Source of the DNA: Phycisphaeraceae bacterium
Lineage (GTDB): Bacteria; Planctomycetota; Phycisphaerae; Phycisphaerales; Zrk34
DNA: 38,572 nt
NCBI GenBank assembly: GCA_028284925.1
Contig: JANQQT010000156.1
Coordinates: 1 to 38,572, forward strand
Direction: 5' to 3'
Shown here in pieces: positions 9,614 through 16,926 of the stretch (the stretch's first letter is position 1; each line of letters begins with the position of its first letter). Below the pieces are notes generated by a model that saw nothing but the letters and a program-made list of their open reading frames with translations, did no database searches and was not told where the DNA came from. Position numbers and translations under genes: made by a program.

Positions 9614-11407
9614 ATGAGGTTTTCGATCTGCATTCTTTGTGTTTTGGTGGTACTGGGAGGGGGTTGTGTCAGTAAGTCGCCCTATCCGGTTGAGCTATCC
9701 CTGGCGCCGGGCGGGGCGATTGGCGAAACTCCGAATTCTAAGGACTTTGGTTCAGAGAGGATTTCATTAACCGTCCCGGATCGGTCGTTGGAGCAGGCGT
9801 TGAAGCGAATATCCAGCGAGAGCGGCGTCAACGTACGCGCGGATTGGAGGGAGTTGGAGGGTTTTGTCAGTCGGGAGACGCGAGTGTCAATTCAGGCAAG
9901 GAATCAGACGCTGGGCAAGATACTTGAATCGATCCCCCGGCAGCTTAATACCGGCATATTGAAACGGGAGTTTGTTTGGGAAGGCGACGGGAAGGACGGT
10001 AGGGGGGATGTCCTGTTGACAACCGAGCGGGGGGCGTATTTGAAGGAGGCGATGGTTATGCGGCGATACAACATTCGACAGTTGATCGCTCATGGAAGTG
10101 GCGAATGGGGAGAGGTCATCAAGACAGATCGAGATTGGGATGCGGCGAAGCGATCGAAGTCATATCCCCGCAAAGCTTTTCTGGGAGCGGAGATTGAATC
10201 GGCCTTGCGCATTTCTCTAGGCAGCGCCTGCGGCTGTGGTGATGTGAGACATAAGCAACGGTCCGTGGAATATCGGGATGGCTTTGTGACCTTGATAGCT
10301 TTGCCGCGCGAACATCGAGTCGCGGTCGGACTATTGCATTCGATGTGGATGGCGAAGCATGGTGTGACCAAGGCTTTATCCATAGGAGCAACGCGGCGGG
10401 ATAAGTCGCATTACGTGGTTCTTCGCACGAATGTGAAAAACATGACCGGCGTCAGGAAACGTATTTCGCTTGTTGCGGATTCTATTTCCTATCGTCAGGT
10501 GATTAAGCGAATTGGGGAACAGTGCGGGCTTAATATTCAGATTCATGAAGAATCGTTTGAGAGGTGGGGCGTTAATCCTGCGACGGTACTGAAGGATGTT
10601 CGTTTGATTGATGTGCCGGCGTTTCTGGCATTGGATCAACTGTTGCAGCGTATTGTCGGGAAAAGGAAAACAACGCTTCATCATCACTTTGATCTAGGGG
10701 ATGCGGATCTGGTGGCGGCCGATGTGCAATGGGCGATGAGCAAGGAGGTGATCAGGGTCTATCCAACTTCAAGGATTGCTCGATTAATGGGGTATACGCC
10801 CCGCACGTCCTCGTTGTCGCGAGAGGCGTTTTGGCGGCGATTGGCCACTGTTATTCGCGAGAGTATTGAGCCGGAGACGTGGTTTTCCGCCGGTGGGATA
10901 AGTGGGCGACTGGAGCTTATGCATGATTACCTGATGATCGAGGCTAAGCCGGATGTTCATGCGCGGATCGATGCCCTTCTCAGGAGCATTGCCGATGTGG
11001 GGCGAAGTGGTGATCCCGGGGAGGATGTATGGGTCAATCTGGAGCAGCGCGGCGTAACGGTTCGTAGTGTTATGCGGGCGACGCTAAGTAAGGTGTTTTT
11101 CGAGCGCACGCCCGCTGATTTTAGTGTGGATGAAAGAGGCGAGGTTTGGGTATCGTCACCAGCGCACGTTCTATCGAATTTCGGGAGACTGCGTGCCTAT
11201 GCACTGCCGGCTTCGGTGAGTGCAGGTCGAACAAAGGCGGACACGCTCCTGAAAGAGCTTCGCGGACATCTCTTTCCCGGCGCCACGCTTGCGCAACAGC
11301 CTGTAATTGGCCATGTGTTTCAGGGGCGTCTGTACATCATCGCCACGCACGGGCAACACGAAAAGGTCGCTGGATTCCTGGCCAAACGGTTTGCCGGAAG
11401 TCGATGA
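9614..11407 (+). CDS. Lipoprotein with two tandem secretin-N-like (STN) modules
   Basis: 597 residues. Signal peptide MRFSICILCVLVVLGGGC ends in a lipobox with C18, so it is a lipoprotein. Residues ~50-82 (SLTVPDRSLEQALKRISSES) read as an STN/secretin N0-type module, followed by a beta-alpha unit starting RRYNIRQLI and ending FVTLIALPREHRVAVGLL. The same order recurs from ~285: SLVADSISYRQVIKRIGEQC, later RVYPTSRIARLM and LMIEAKPDVHARIDALLRSI. The protein thus holds two copies of a periplasmic module found in planctomycete proteins of unknown role. No secretin pore domain follows. It lies 112 nt behind polX, with weak GGG before the ATG. Function unknown; an envelope structural or transport accessory role is inferred. 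Confidence 0.7.
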   Translation: MRFSICILCVLVVLGGGCVSKSPYPVELSLAPGGAIGETPNSKDFGSERISLTVPDRSLEQALKRISSESGVNVRADWRELEGFVSRETRVSIQARNQTLGKILESIPRQLNTGILKREFVWEGDGKDGRGDVLLTTERGAYLKEAMVMRRYNIRQLIAHGSGEWGEVIKTDRDWDAAKRSKSYPRKAFLGAEIESALRISLGSACGCGDVRHKQRSVEYRDGFVTLIALPREHRVAVGLLHSMWMAKHGVTKALSIGATRRDKSHYVVLRTNVKNMTGVRKRISLVADSISYRQVIKRIGEQCGLNIQIHEESFERWGVNPATVLKDVRLIDVPAFLALDQLLQRIVGKRKTTLHHHFDLGDADLVAADVQWAMSKEVIRVYPTSRIARLMGYTPRTSSLSREAFWRRLATVIRESIEPETWFSAGGISGRLELMHDYLMIEAKPDVHARIDALLRSIADVGRSGDPGEDVWVNLEQRGVTVRSVMRATLSKVFFERTPADFSVDERGEVWVSSPAHVLSNFGRLRAYALPASVSAGRTKADTLLKELRGHLFPGATLAQQPVIGHVFQGRLYIIATHGQHEKVAGFLAKRFAGSR

Positions 11408-11512
11408 ATAGATAAACAGGTTCTCCAGATCGGTTTGGAGTTGGTTGATGATCTGGCCGAGTGTTGTAGGATGACGATGTAAGTTGATCAGGAATCTGAA
11501 ACGGTAGCTGGT

Positions 11513-12388
11513 ATGCCCCGACCCGAAAAATCACCTTTGTTTGAACTGATGCGCGACCCCGAAAAGGGTGTGGCGGGGAATCGCGTAAGCCTGCCGCCCT
11601 GGATGCGGACGGGGGACGAGAAGACAGAGCCGGATAATGCGGAAACGGAGAACGGACGTCTTGCAGACCTTGATGCGGATGTAGCCGGCAAGACCGAGCC
11701 TGAGCGGGGTGAGGATGTCATCAGCGAATTACGCGATTCTGAGGTAGAAACGGCCCACGAGAGCCAATCCGATTCGTCTCCGAAAACACATCGATTTGAA
11801 CAGACCCGCCTGTGGCTGGCCAAGCCAGTGACCGGGCCTGCATCCCGGGGAAAGTTAATCGTGGCCGCGACGATTCTAATTGTCGTCATTGCAGGGGCTT
11901 ATTTCGGCGGTCGCTTTCATCAAAACGCGGTATTTACCGAGCAGATGAACCAACATGCAGAGCAGGTGGCGGGTCTGGAGGCGGTTCGTATTTCCAAGCC
12001 CAATTACAACCTGATCGACTCGCGCGTGGCGGGTGTATCGGATGGTGCGGGGGCCGAAGTACGGAAAAACGTGCCAAAATCCACGGATTTGAGGACGCCG
12101 GGCCTGAATTACTACTTTTTGATGACGATCTCTGCGCGCAGTCGGTCGGAGGGCGAGCGAGCGGTGGAATTTTTACGTGAGAATGGAATTGACGCGGCAC
12201 TGATACCGGTCAAAAATGGGTCTCGGCTTTCCCTGGCGGTTTTGCGTGGATTTCGGCGGTTGTCATCCCCCGAAGCCAAGACCTTTCGCCAGGAATTGCT
12301 CCGCCTGGGCAGGAAATGGAAGGCCACCCGGCGCGGGTATACCGATTGGCACGACCTGATCGCCTATAAGTACACACTCGGCAATTGA
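11513..12388 (+). CDS. Single-pass membrane protein with SPOR-like C-terminal region
   Basis: 291 residues. The cytoplasmic N-terminus begins PRPEKSPLFELM and continues as an acidic, probably disordered linker (30-110). One transmembrane helix lies at ~113-133 (GKLIVAATILIVVIAGAYFG). The C-terminal ~100 residues, LNYYFLMTISARSRSEGERA through FLRENGIDAALIPVKN and SLAVLRGF, have the beta-alpha-beta pattern and the G-I-D-A-x-L-I spacing of SPOR/septal-ring-like domains, though a full SPOR match cannot be confirmed by eye. An FtsN-like envelope role is possible. It lies about 100 nt after the lipoprotein and 77 nt before the small basic protein. Confidence 0.65.
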   Translation: MPRPEKSPLFELMRDPEKGVAGNRVSLPPWMRTGDEKTEPDNAETENGRLADLDADVAGKTEPERGEDVISELRDSEVETAHESQSDSSPKTHRFEQTRLWLAKPVTGPASRGKLIVAATILIVVIAGAYFGGRFHQNAVFTEQMNQHAEQVAGLEAVRISKPNYNLIDSRVAGVSDGAGAEVRKNVPKSTDLRTPGLNYYFLMTISARSRSEGERAVEFLRENGIDAALIPVKNGSRLSLAVLRGFRRLSSPEAKTFRQELLRLGRKWKATRRGYTDWHDLIAYKYTLGN

Positions 12389-12465
12389 ATTGGCCGACTG
12401 GGTATGTTTGGCTACGCTCGCCGCGTTTGGAAGACGCGGCGTGTGAACCGAAAGGATAGACCCCC

Positions 12466-12693
12466 ATGAGTCTCGACCGCAGCCTGAAAATGTCCGGCGG
12501 ATTGATCAAACACCGAAACGTCCTCAAACGCGAGGAGCGCATCGCCAAGCTGATTGAACAGGGTAAGTTCGATCCCGAGAAGGATAACGCCACAGGTCTG
12601 CCGAAGGTCGGCAACCGCAAAATCACTGCGGGTAAGAAGACCAAGAAGCGTGGTCCTGATGCTGATGCCGATTCCGGCGGCGACGATAGCTGA
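12466..12693 (+). CDS. Small basic protein of the Planctomycetes/Verrucomicrobia family (TIGR04137-like)
   Basis: 75 residues. The N-terminal MSLDRSLKMSGGLIKHRNVL followed by KREERIAKLIEQGKF and GLPKVGNRK closely matches my memory of the conserved 'small basic protein' family of the PVC bacteria. A Lys-rich stretch and an acidic DADADSGGDDS tail follow. AAAGGA lies about 10 nt before the ATG. The function of the family is unknown; its size and charge suggest RNA, ribosome or DNA association (inference). It is one of the best taxonomic markers in the window. Confidence 0.85.
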   Translation: MSLDRSLKMSGGLIKHRNVLKREERIAKLIEQGKFDPEKDNATGLPKVGNRKITAGKKTKKRGPDADADSGGDDS

Positions 12694-12777
12694 TTTCACG
12701 CGACTCGGGTTTTCGGGTTTCACCTTTCCGTTCTTTCCATTTTTTTCTGGCGGGGATCAGGTGGCTAAACGCGCGCC

Positions 12778-13938
12778 ATGTTTGACGCTGACTCCTTTAT
12801 CGCCGATCGCGCCAAGGCCATCGACGCCAGCGGCATTCGCAAGGTTTTTGATCTTGCCGCGTCGGTCCAAAACCCCATCAATCTTTCCATAGGTCAACCG
12901 CATTTCGACGTGCCCGATGCCGCGAAGCAGGCGGCCATCGATGCCATTACCGCAGGGAAGAACAATTATACCGTGACGCAGGGTGATGCGGATCTTCGCG
13001 AAAAACTCCTGGCTGATTTCGCCAGTGAATTTCAGCGCGAAGGGCGTTGGGAAGACCCCGGGTTGCTGATTACATCCGGCGTCAGTGGCGGATTGTTACT
13101 GGCCATGCTTGCCCTGGTGCAGGAGGGTGATGAAGTCATCCTGCCTGATCCCTATTTTGTGATGTACAAACATCTGGCCCGATTGGCCGGCGGGAAAGCG
13201 GTGTACGTTAATACGTATCCTGATTTCAAAATGACGGCCGAGCGTGTCGAGCCTTTGATTACGGATAAGACCAAACTCATCGTGCTCTCCAGCCCGTCCA
13301 ACCCCACCGGCACCGTGACCGATGAAGATAACTGGCGCGAACTCGTCGAGCTGGCGGAGCGGCGGAACATTCTTCTGGTCAGTGATGAGATATACGATAC
13401 GTTTTGCTATCGGGCATCGGGGTCAGCGGATATCGATTCCACCGGGGTGGCGCCTACACCGGCGGCATTCAGTGAAAACGTTCTGATCCTCAAGGGATTT
13501 TCCAAGACCTACGCCATGACGGGTTGGCGGCTTGGATACGCCATCGGGCCGGATGCGATCATTGGACAGATGACGAAGTTGCAACAGTACACGTTTGTGT
13601 GTGCTCCATCGATGGTACAGCAGGCGGCGTTGGTCGCCTTAGACTTGGATATGTCGCACTATGTACGCGAATACGCTGTGAAGCGTGATCGAGTGGTGGC
13701 GAAATTAAGTCCTCACTTTGAATTGACGGCTCCTGGCGGCGCGTTTTACGCCTTCCCGAAAGTACCTACCGATGAAACGGGGACGGAGTTTGTCTCTCGT
13801 GCGATCGCCAGGGATTTGCTGATTATTCCGGGGAATGTTTTCAGTGAGCAGGACACGCATTTCCGTCTGTCTTATGCCTGCGATGATGAAACATTGGAGA
13901 AGGGGCTGGACCTTCTGATCGATCTTTCCAAAGGATAA
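12778..13938 (+). CDS. Class I/II pyridoxal-phosphate aminotransferase (aspartate aminotransferase-like)
   Basis: 386 residues, fold type I. Landmarks are INLSIGQPHFDVP (substrate loop), NNYTVTQGDADLREKL, the PLP-stacking region ITSGVSGGLLLAM, LSSPSNPTGTV with the cofactor-contacting Asn, LVSDEIYDTFCY with the Asp and Tyr that bind the pyridine ring, the Schiff-base Lys243 in GFSKTYAMTGWRLGY, and the C-terminal HFRLSYACDDETL with the carboxylate-binding Arg. It catalyses amino-group transfer between an amino acid and a 2-oxo acid in the cytoplasm. The I-gamma type includes aspartate, alanine and aromatic enzymes, and exact specificity cannot be assigned from motifs. It converges with mgtE with 38 nt between the stops. 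Confidence 0.9.
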   Translation: MFDADSFIADRAKAIDASGIRKVFDLAASVQNPINLSIGQPHFDVPDAAKQAAIDAITAGKNNYTVTQGDADLREKLLADFASEFQREGRWEDPGLLITSGVSGGLLLAMLALVQEGDEVILPDPYFVMYKHLARLAGGKAVYVNTYPDFKMTAERVEPLITDKTKLIVLSSPSNPTGTVTDEDNWRELVELAERRNILLVSDEIYDTFCYRASGSADIDSTGVAPTPAAFSENVLILKGFSKTYAMTGWRLGYAIGPDAIIGQMTKLQQYTFVCAPSMVQQAALVALDLDMSHYVREYAVKRDRVVAKLSPHFELTAPGGAFYAFPKVPTDETGTEFVSRAIARDLLIIPGNVFSEQDTHFRLSYACDDETLEKGLDLLIDLSKG

Positions 13939-13976
13939 GATCATCTTGTCTTTCCCTCGGCCAGCGCCCGTATTGA

Positions 13977-15389
13977 TTAGGTCAATCCATCCAGCACCAT
14001 GTTCGCTGCGAGAAAGTAAACGACCAACCCCGTTACATCAACGATGGTCGCCACAAGCGGCGCGGAACTGGTCGCCGGATCGATCCCCACCCGTTGCAGG
14101 CCGAATGGCAACATGCTGCCGGTGAGCGTACCGATCAAAACGACCCCAAGGACGGCAATACCAATCGCGGCGCCAAAGGGCATGGCGGCTGCGACTGAAG
14201 ATGCATCTTCCGGAAAGATCCACATAGCAGTTGCAATGCCTGAAATGAATCCCAGCACGCCCAGCGCCCCGCCCAGCACAAGACCGGAAACCACCTCGCG
14301 ACGCAGGACCATCCACCAGTCGCCAAGTTTGACATCTTCGATTGCCAGTGAGCGAACGATCAGCGATGCCGCCTGTGCCCCGCTGTTTCCCCCGCTGGCG
14401 ATGATGAGTGGTACAAACAGGGCGAGGATGGCGTATCGTTTGAGTGAATGCTCAAATACGCCCATGGCGGATACGGTAAGAAGACCACCTGCAAAGAGAA
14501 TCACCAGCCAGACGACGCGTTTGCGGAACAAGTCGATTACACTTGCTCGCTTGTAAGGCTCATCCAACTCCTGCATGCCGCCCATACGCTGCATGTCTTC
14601 GGTGAATTCCTCTTCCTCGATGTCCTTCACATCATCGAATGTGACAATACCGACAAGGTGATTCTCCTCATCGACAACGGGCAAAACGGGAATATCGTGT
14701 CGTCCCATTAAATAAACGGCTTGCTCACGATCGTCCGTTGCCGCAATCTTGATGACCTTTTTAGACATAAGTTCGCTGCAAACGGTGTCCGACGAAGCCA
14801 GTAGAACACGCTTGAGCTTCACATACGCGATGAGTCTCCCATTCTCATCCACCACATAAAGCTGGTTAATACTTTCAGCCTCCTTGCCGCACTTACGAAT
14901 ATGATCCAACACGGCGGCACAGGTCCACTCCGGACGCACGGTCAGATAGCGCGGTGTCATGTCCCGGCCGATGGTTTCTTCCGGGTATTCCAGTTGCTTT
15001 TCGGTTTCCGCACGATCCTCCGGATCGAGCATAGCCAGAACGGCGTCCTGCACCTCTTCCGGCGCGTCTTCGATGAAGTCGACGCGTTCATCGACTTCCA
15101 TTTCGTTGAGAATCGAAGCCGCCTGCTCGGCGGGCATGTCCTCGATCAATTCTTCCTGATCATCATGTTCGAGCAGTGAAAAGACGTCCGCCGCGATCTC
15201 CTCGGACAGCACGGATAGGGCCGCCGCACGTCGCTCCTCTTCAAGTGCTTCGAGCACATCCACGATTTCCGCAACGAGCAGGTCGTCCAGAACTTCGCGC
15301 ACACTGTCCATCTGACCGGCGTCGATCAACTCGGTAATTTCCGGCGCCAGCAAAGCTCCAATATCGGGTTGTTTCTCGCTCGAACTCAT
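13977..15389 (-). CDS. mgtE: Magnesium transporter MgtE
   Basis: 470 residues. The N-terminal acidic helical repeat domain (IGALLAPEITELIDAGQ, LLEHDDQEELIEDMPAEQA, MEVDERVDFIEDAPEEV) is the cytosolic Mg sensor. Two CBS domains follow (about 140-265: DMTPRYLTVRPEWT, LYVVDENGRLIAYV, MGRHDIPVLPVVDEENHLVG). The plug helix leads to five membrane helices with GGNSGAQAASLIVRSLA (pore motif) and the final helix ATIVDVTGLVVYF carrying the conserved pore Asp. It moves Mg2+ inward through a channel-like path gated by intracellular Mg. ATG 15389 is chosen; the longer frame to 15443 encodes an unlikely Arg-rich leader. It lies downstream of the retron RT on the same strand, 153 nt away. Confidence 0.93.
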   Translation of the reverse strand: MSSSEKQPDIGALLAPEITELIDAGQMDSVREVLDDLLVAEIVDVLEALEEERRAAALSVLSEEIAADVFSLLEHDDQEELIEDMPAEQAASILNEMEVDERVDFIEDAPEEVQDAVLAMLDPEDRAETEKQLEYPEETIGRDMTPRYLTVRPEWTCAAVLDHIRKCGKEAESINQLYVVDENGRLIAYVKLKRVLLASSDTVCSELMSKKVIKIAATDDREQAVYLMGRHDIPVLPVVDEENHLVGIVTFDDVKDIEEEEFTEDMQRMGGMQELDEPYKRASVIDLFRKRVVWLVILFAGGLLTVSAMGVFEHSLKRYAILALFVPLIIASGGNSGAQAASLIVRSLAIEDVKLGDWWMVLRREVVSGLVLGGALGVLGFISGIATAMWIFPEDASSVAAAMPFGAAIGIAVLGVVLIGTLTGSMLPFGLQRVGIDPATSSAPLVATIVDVTGLVVYFLAANMVLDGLT

Positions 15390-15542
15390 AAGCCCACATC
15401 GTAACCGACAATCGAGCCTAAGGCACGATCGACGCCCCCTCACACAGATTCCTGATTAACGGCGGTGGCTATCGGGATTGGGGGGCAGCCGGCGCTTACG
15501 TCGAACATCGGGATTCGGAGAATTCCGGGGGTTCGGGGAGGG

Positions 15543-16595
15543 TTAGGGGGCCTGAGATTGATTCCTGACCATTTGCTCAAATGATCGCCAGCCGGCCAGT
15601 TGTTCGGCGGTAAGCGTGGCCGGGCCTCCGGTCTTGAGTCGATGTTCCACCGCCCGCAGCCACCGACGCGTCTTGCGCGGCAGGTTTACCCGATCATTGA
15701 TCACCAGCCCCGTCACACGTTGCTGCTGATGGCGACGGGCCAGGTATTGCTTTTTCCGACCATGCATTTTGTAGCCATAGTCCGCGACGATCGCCTTGGC
15801 GATACTGATGATCTCATTCGCACCCTTTTTGTCCTCGGCAAAGGAGAACGTCAAGTCGTCCGCATAACGCGAGTATCGCGCCCAACAGTGGTTCGCCAAT
15901 GCAGCCAGACGAACGTCCATCGCGTAATTGACAAGGTTGCTTAATCGCGGACTGGTGACGGCGCCCTGGGGGAGTGCCTGTTCATACGTGCAGAGGCGTA
16001 TCAGTTCGTTCACCGCATCGGGTTGCCAGCCAAGTCGTTCAAACATTTCCACAATGCGCTGTCGCGAGGTGGATGTGAAGAAATCACGCAAATCCGCCCC
16101 AACCACAATCGCCTGCCCCAAGTGTATCTGTGCATTGTGGACGATGGACTTGCCTCTCTCGAATGCCATGGCGCTCGGGTGCGTGCGAAGCGGTCGCAAG
16201 ATGCGTTTGAGAACCCGTTCCTGCATCCGTTTCAGATCATTCTCCGGCGCGAGGATGACGCGTCTCCCGCCATTGCGCTTGGAGATTTCATACCGCTTGT
16301 AGCGGACGCGTACATGGAGAAGCTCCCGCTGATCGACACCCAGCATTTGGGCCAGATAACCAATATCTTTGGGAACCTGCGGTTGTTTCTTCTTACGAGT
16401 GGCAGGATTTCTCTTGCGCGTAACGGAGGCAGCATCACCGGAAGATGCATTTCTTCCAAGTTCCCCATCGCCTGAAAAACTGAACTTGCGTTCACCCTTT
16501 TTCTCTGAATGCTCTTCTTTCCGTTCAGTTCCCCCATATCCGCGATCACCCTTTCCGCCTCCAAACAGCTTGGTCAATAGCTTCAACAGTCCCAC
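15543..16595 (-). CDS. Retron reverse transcriptase
   Basis: 350 residues. RT domain signatures in order: RGKSIVHNAQIH with the retron NAxxH motif (154-158), the first catalytic Asp in ADLRDFF (167-173), LPQGAVTSPRLSNLV (208-222), the active site YADD (244-247), and QRVTGLVIND (292-301) carrying the retron VTG motif, followed by VNLPRKTRRWLRA. Residues 1-75 are a Lys/Glu/Ser-rich, probably disordered extension. The enzyme would reverse-transcribe the adjacent msd RNA into branched msDNA. The GTG start at 16595 is the first possible start after an in-frame stop and has GGAG with a 7-nt spacer. It sits directly downstream of the msr-msd locus. Retrons usually act in phage defence with an effector; none is adjacent. 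Both neighbours (mgtE, carA) are housekeeping. Confidence 0.92.
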   Translation of the reverse strand: MGLLKLLTKLFGGGKGDRGYGGTERKEEHSEKKGERKFSFSGDGELGRNASSGDAASVTRKRNPATRKKKQPQVPKDIGYLAQMLGVDQRELLHVRVRYKRYEISKRNGGRRVILAPENDLKRMQERVLKRILRPLRTHPSAMAFERGKSIVHNAQIHLGQAIVVGADLRDFFTSTSRQRIVEMFERLGWQPDAVNELIRLCTYEQALPQGAVTSPRLSNLVNYAMDVRLAALANHCWARYSRYADDLTFSFAEDKKGANEIISIAKAIVADYGYKMHGRKKQYLARRHQQQRVTGLVINDRVNLPRKTRRWLRAVEHRLKTGGPATLTAEQLAGWRSFEQMVRNQSQAP

Positions 16596-16602
16596 GGCTC
16601 GA

Positions 16603-16606
16603 CTCC
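16603..16606 (-). promoter_or_regulatory. Ribosome binding site deciding the GTG start of the retron RT
   Basis: GGAG on the minus strand, 7 nt before GTG 16595. A nearby ATG within the same stretch is out of frame, so this site and the in-frame upstream stop fix the RT start. Confidence 0.6.
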
Positions 16607-16616
16607 ATTCGCTGTG

Positions 16617-16647
16617 AAAATGGAGGCGACCTGATCAGGCCGCCTCC
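16617..16647 (-). terminator. Stem-loop with short U run between retron RNA and RT gene (terminator or attenuator)
   Basis: On the minus strand GGAGGCG (16647-16641) pairs with CGCCTCC (16628-16622), with an inner palindrome CCTGATCAGG, then ATTTT. It lies just 3' of the a2 arm and upstream of the RT ribosome binding site. It could end the msr-msd RNA and let only part of transcription enter the RT gene. The U run is short, so it may be weak. Confidence 0.5.
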
Positions 16648-16648
16648 G

Positions 16649-16829
16649 TTCGTCCTGCCACGAGCGCGGCTCGTGCGCTCTTCCGTGTTCCCTGCATACC
16701 TCAATGGGTAGGCGGGAAGCGCAGCGCCCGCCTACCCATTGAGGTATGCAGGGAACGCCGCAGATACCAGTTTGACCCGGCTGACGAAACATCAGCCTGT
16801 GCTCGGCATTAGAGCACCGCCAAGACGAA
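16649..16829 (-). ncRNA. Retron msr-msd non-coding RNA
   Basis: Read on the minus strand: a1 arm TTCGTCTTG (16829-16821); GCG, with a likely branching G at about 16820; msr stem-loop 1 GTGCTC/GAGCAC (16817-16799); msr stem-loop 2 GGCTGA/TCAGCC with loop TGTTTCG (16797-16779); a linker; the long msd hairpin (16756-16687); a second msd hairpin CACGAGC/GCTCGTG (16675-16659); then a2 CAGGACGAA (16657-16649). a1 and a2 pair over 9 bp with one G-U. This is the standard retron order and lies immediately 5' of the RT gene. The msr loop resembles the GTTTCG loop I recall from the Ec86 (Eco1) msr. The exact ends and the branching nucleotide are inferred. Confidence 0.8.
16687..16756 (-). repeat. Perfect 30-bp inverted repeat, the msd hairpin of the retron
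   Basis: Left arm 16687-16716 and right arm 16727-16756 are exact reverse complements, separated by a 10-nt loop (AAGCGCAGCG on the plus strand). This would form the long double-stranded stem of the msDNA. No second copy of the arm sequence is seen elsewhere in the window. Confidence 0.9.
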
Positions 16830-16834
16830 TCCAC

Positions 16835-16863
16835 ATCCTCCGATATCCCTCTGGCTATGTCAA
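16835..16863 (-). promoter_or_regulatory. Candidate retron promoter
   Basis: On the minus strand TTGACA (16863-16858), a 17-nt spacer, then GAGGAT (16840-16835). Transcription from such a site would start about 6-7 nt further on, at about 16828, which coincides with the a1 arm as expected for a retron RNA. The -35 is perfect and the -10 is poor. Confidence 0.4.
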
Positions 16864-16926
16864 CCTCACCGCCCTTCTTCCATCCAGTGGCGGCCCAACA
16901 TCAACCTCCCTAAACTACGCCCAATC

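Noticed and set aside
16687..16756. Reading the 30-bp inverted repeat as a carA/RT intergenic terminator or a mobile MITE
   Set aside because: It has no T run and no target-site duplication, and it is flanked by msr-type hairpins and a1/a2 arms, which the retron explanation accounts for.
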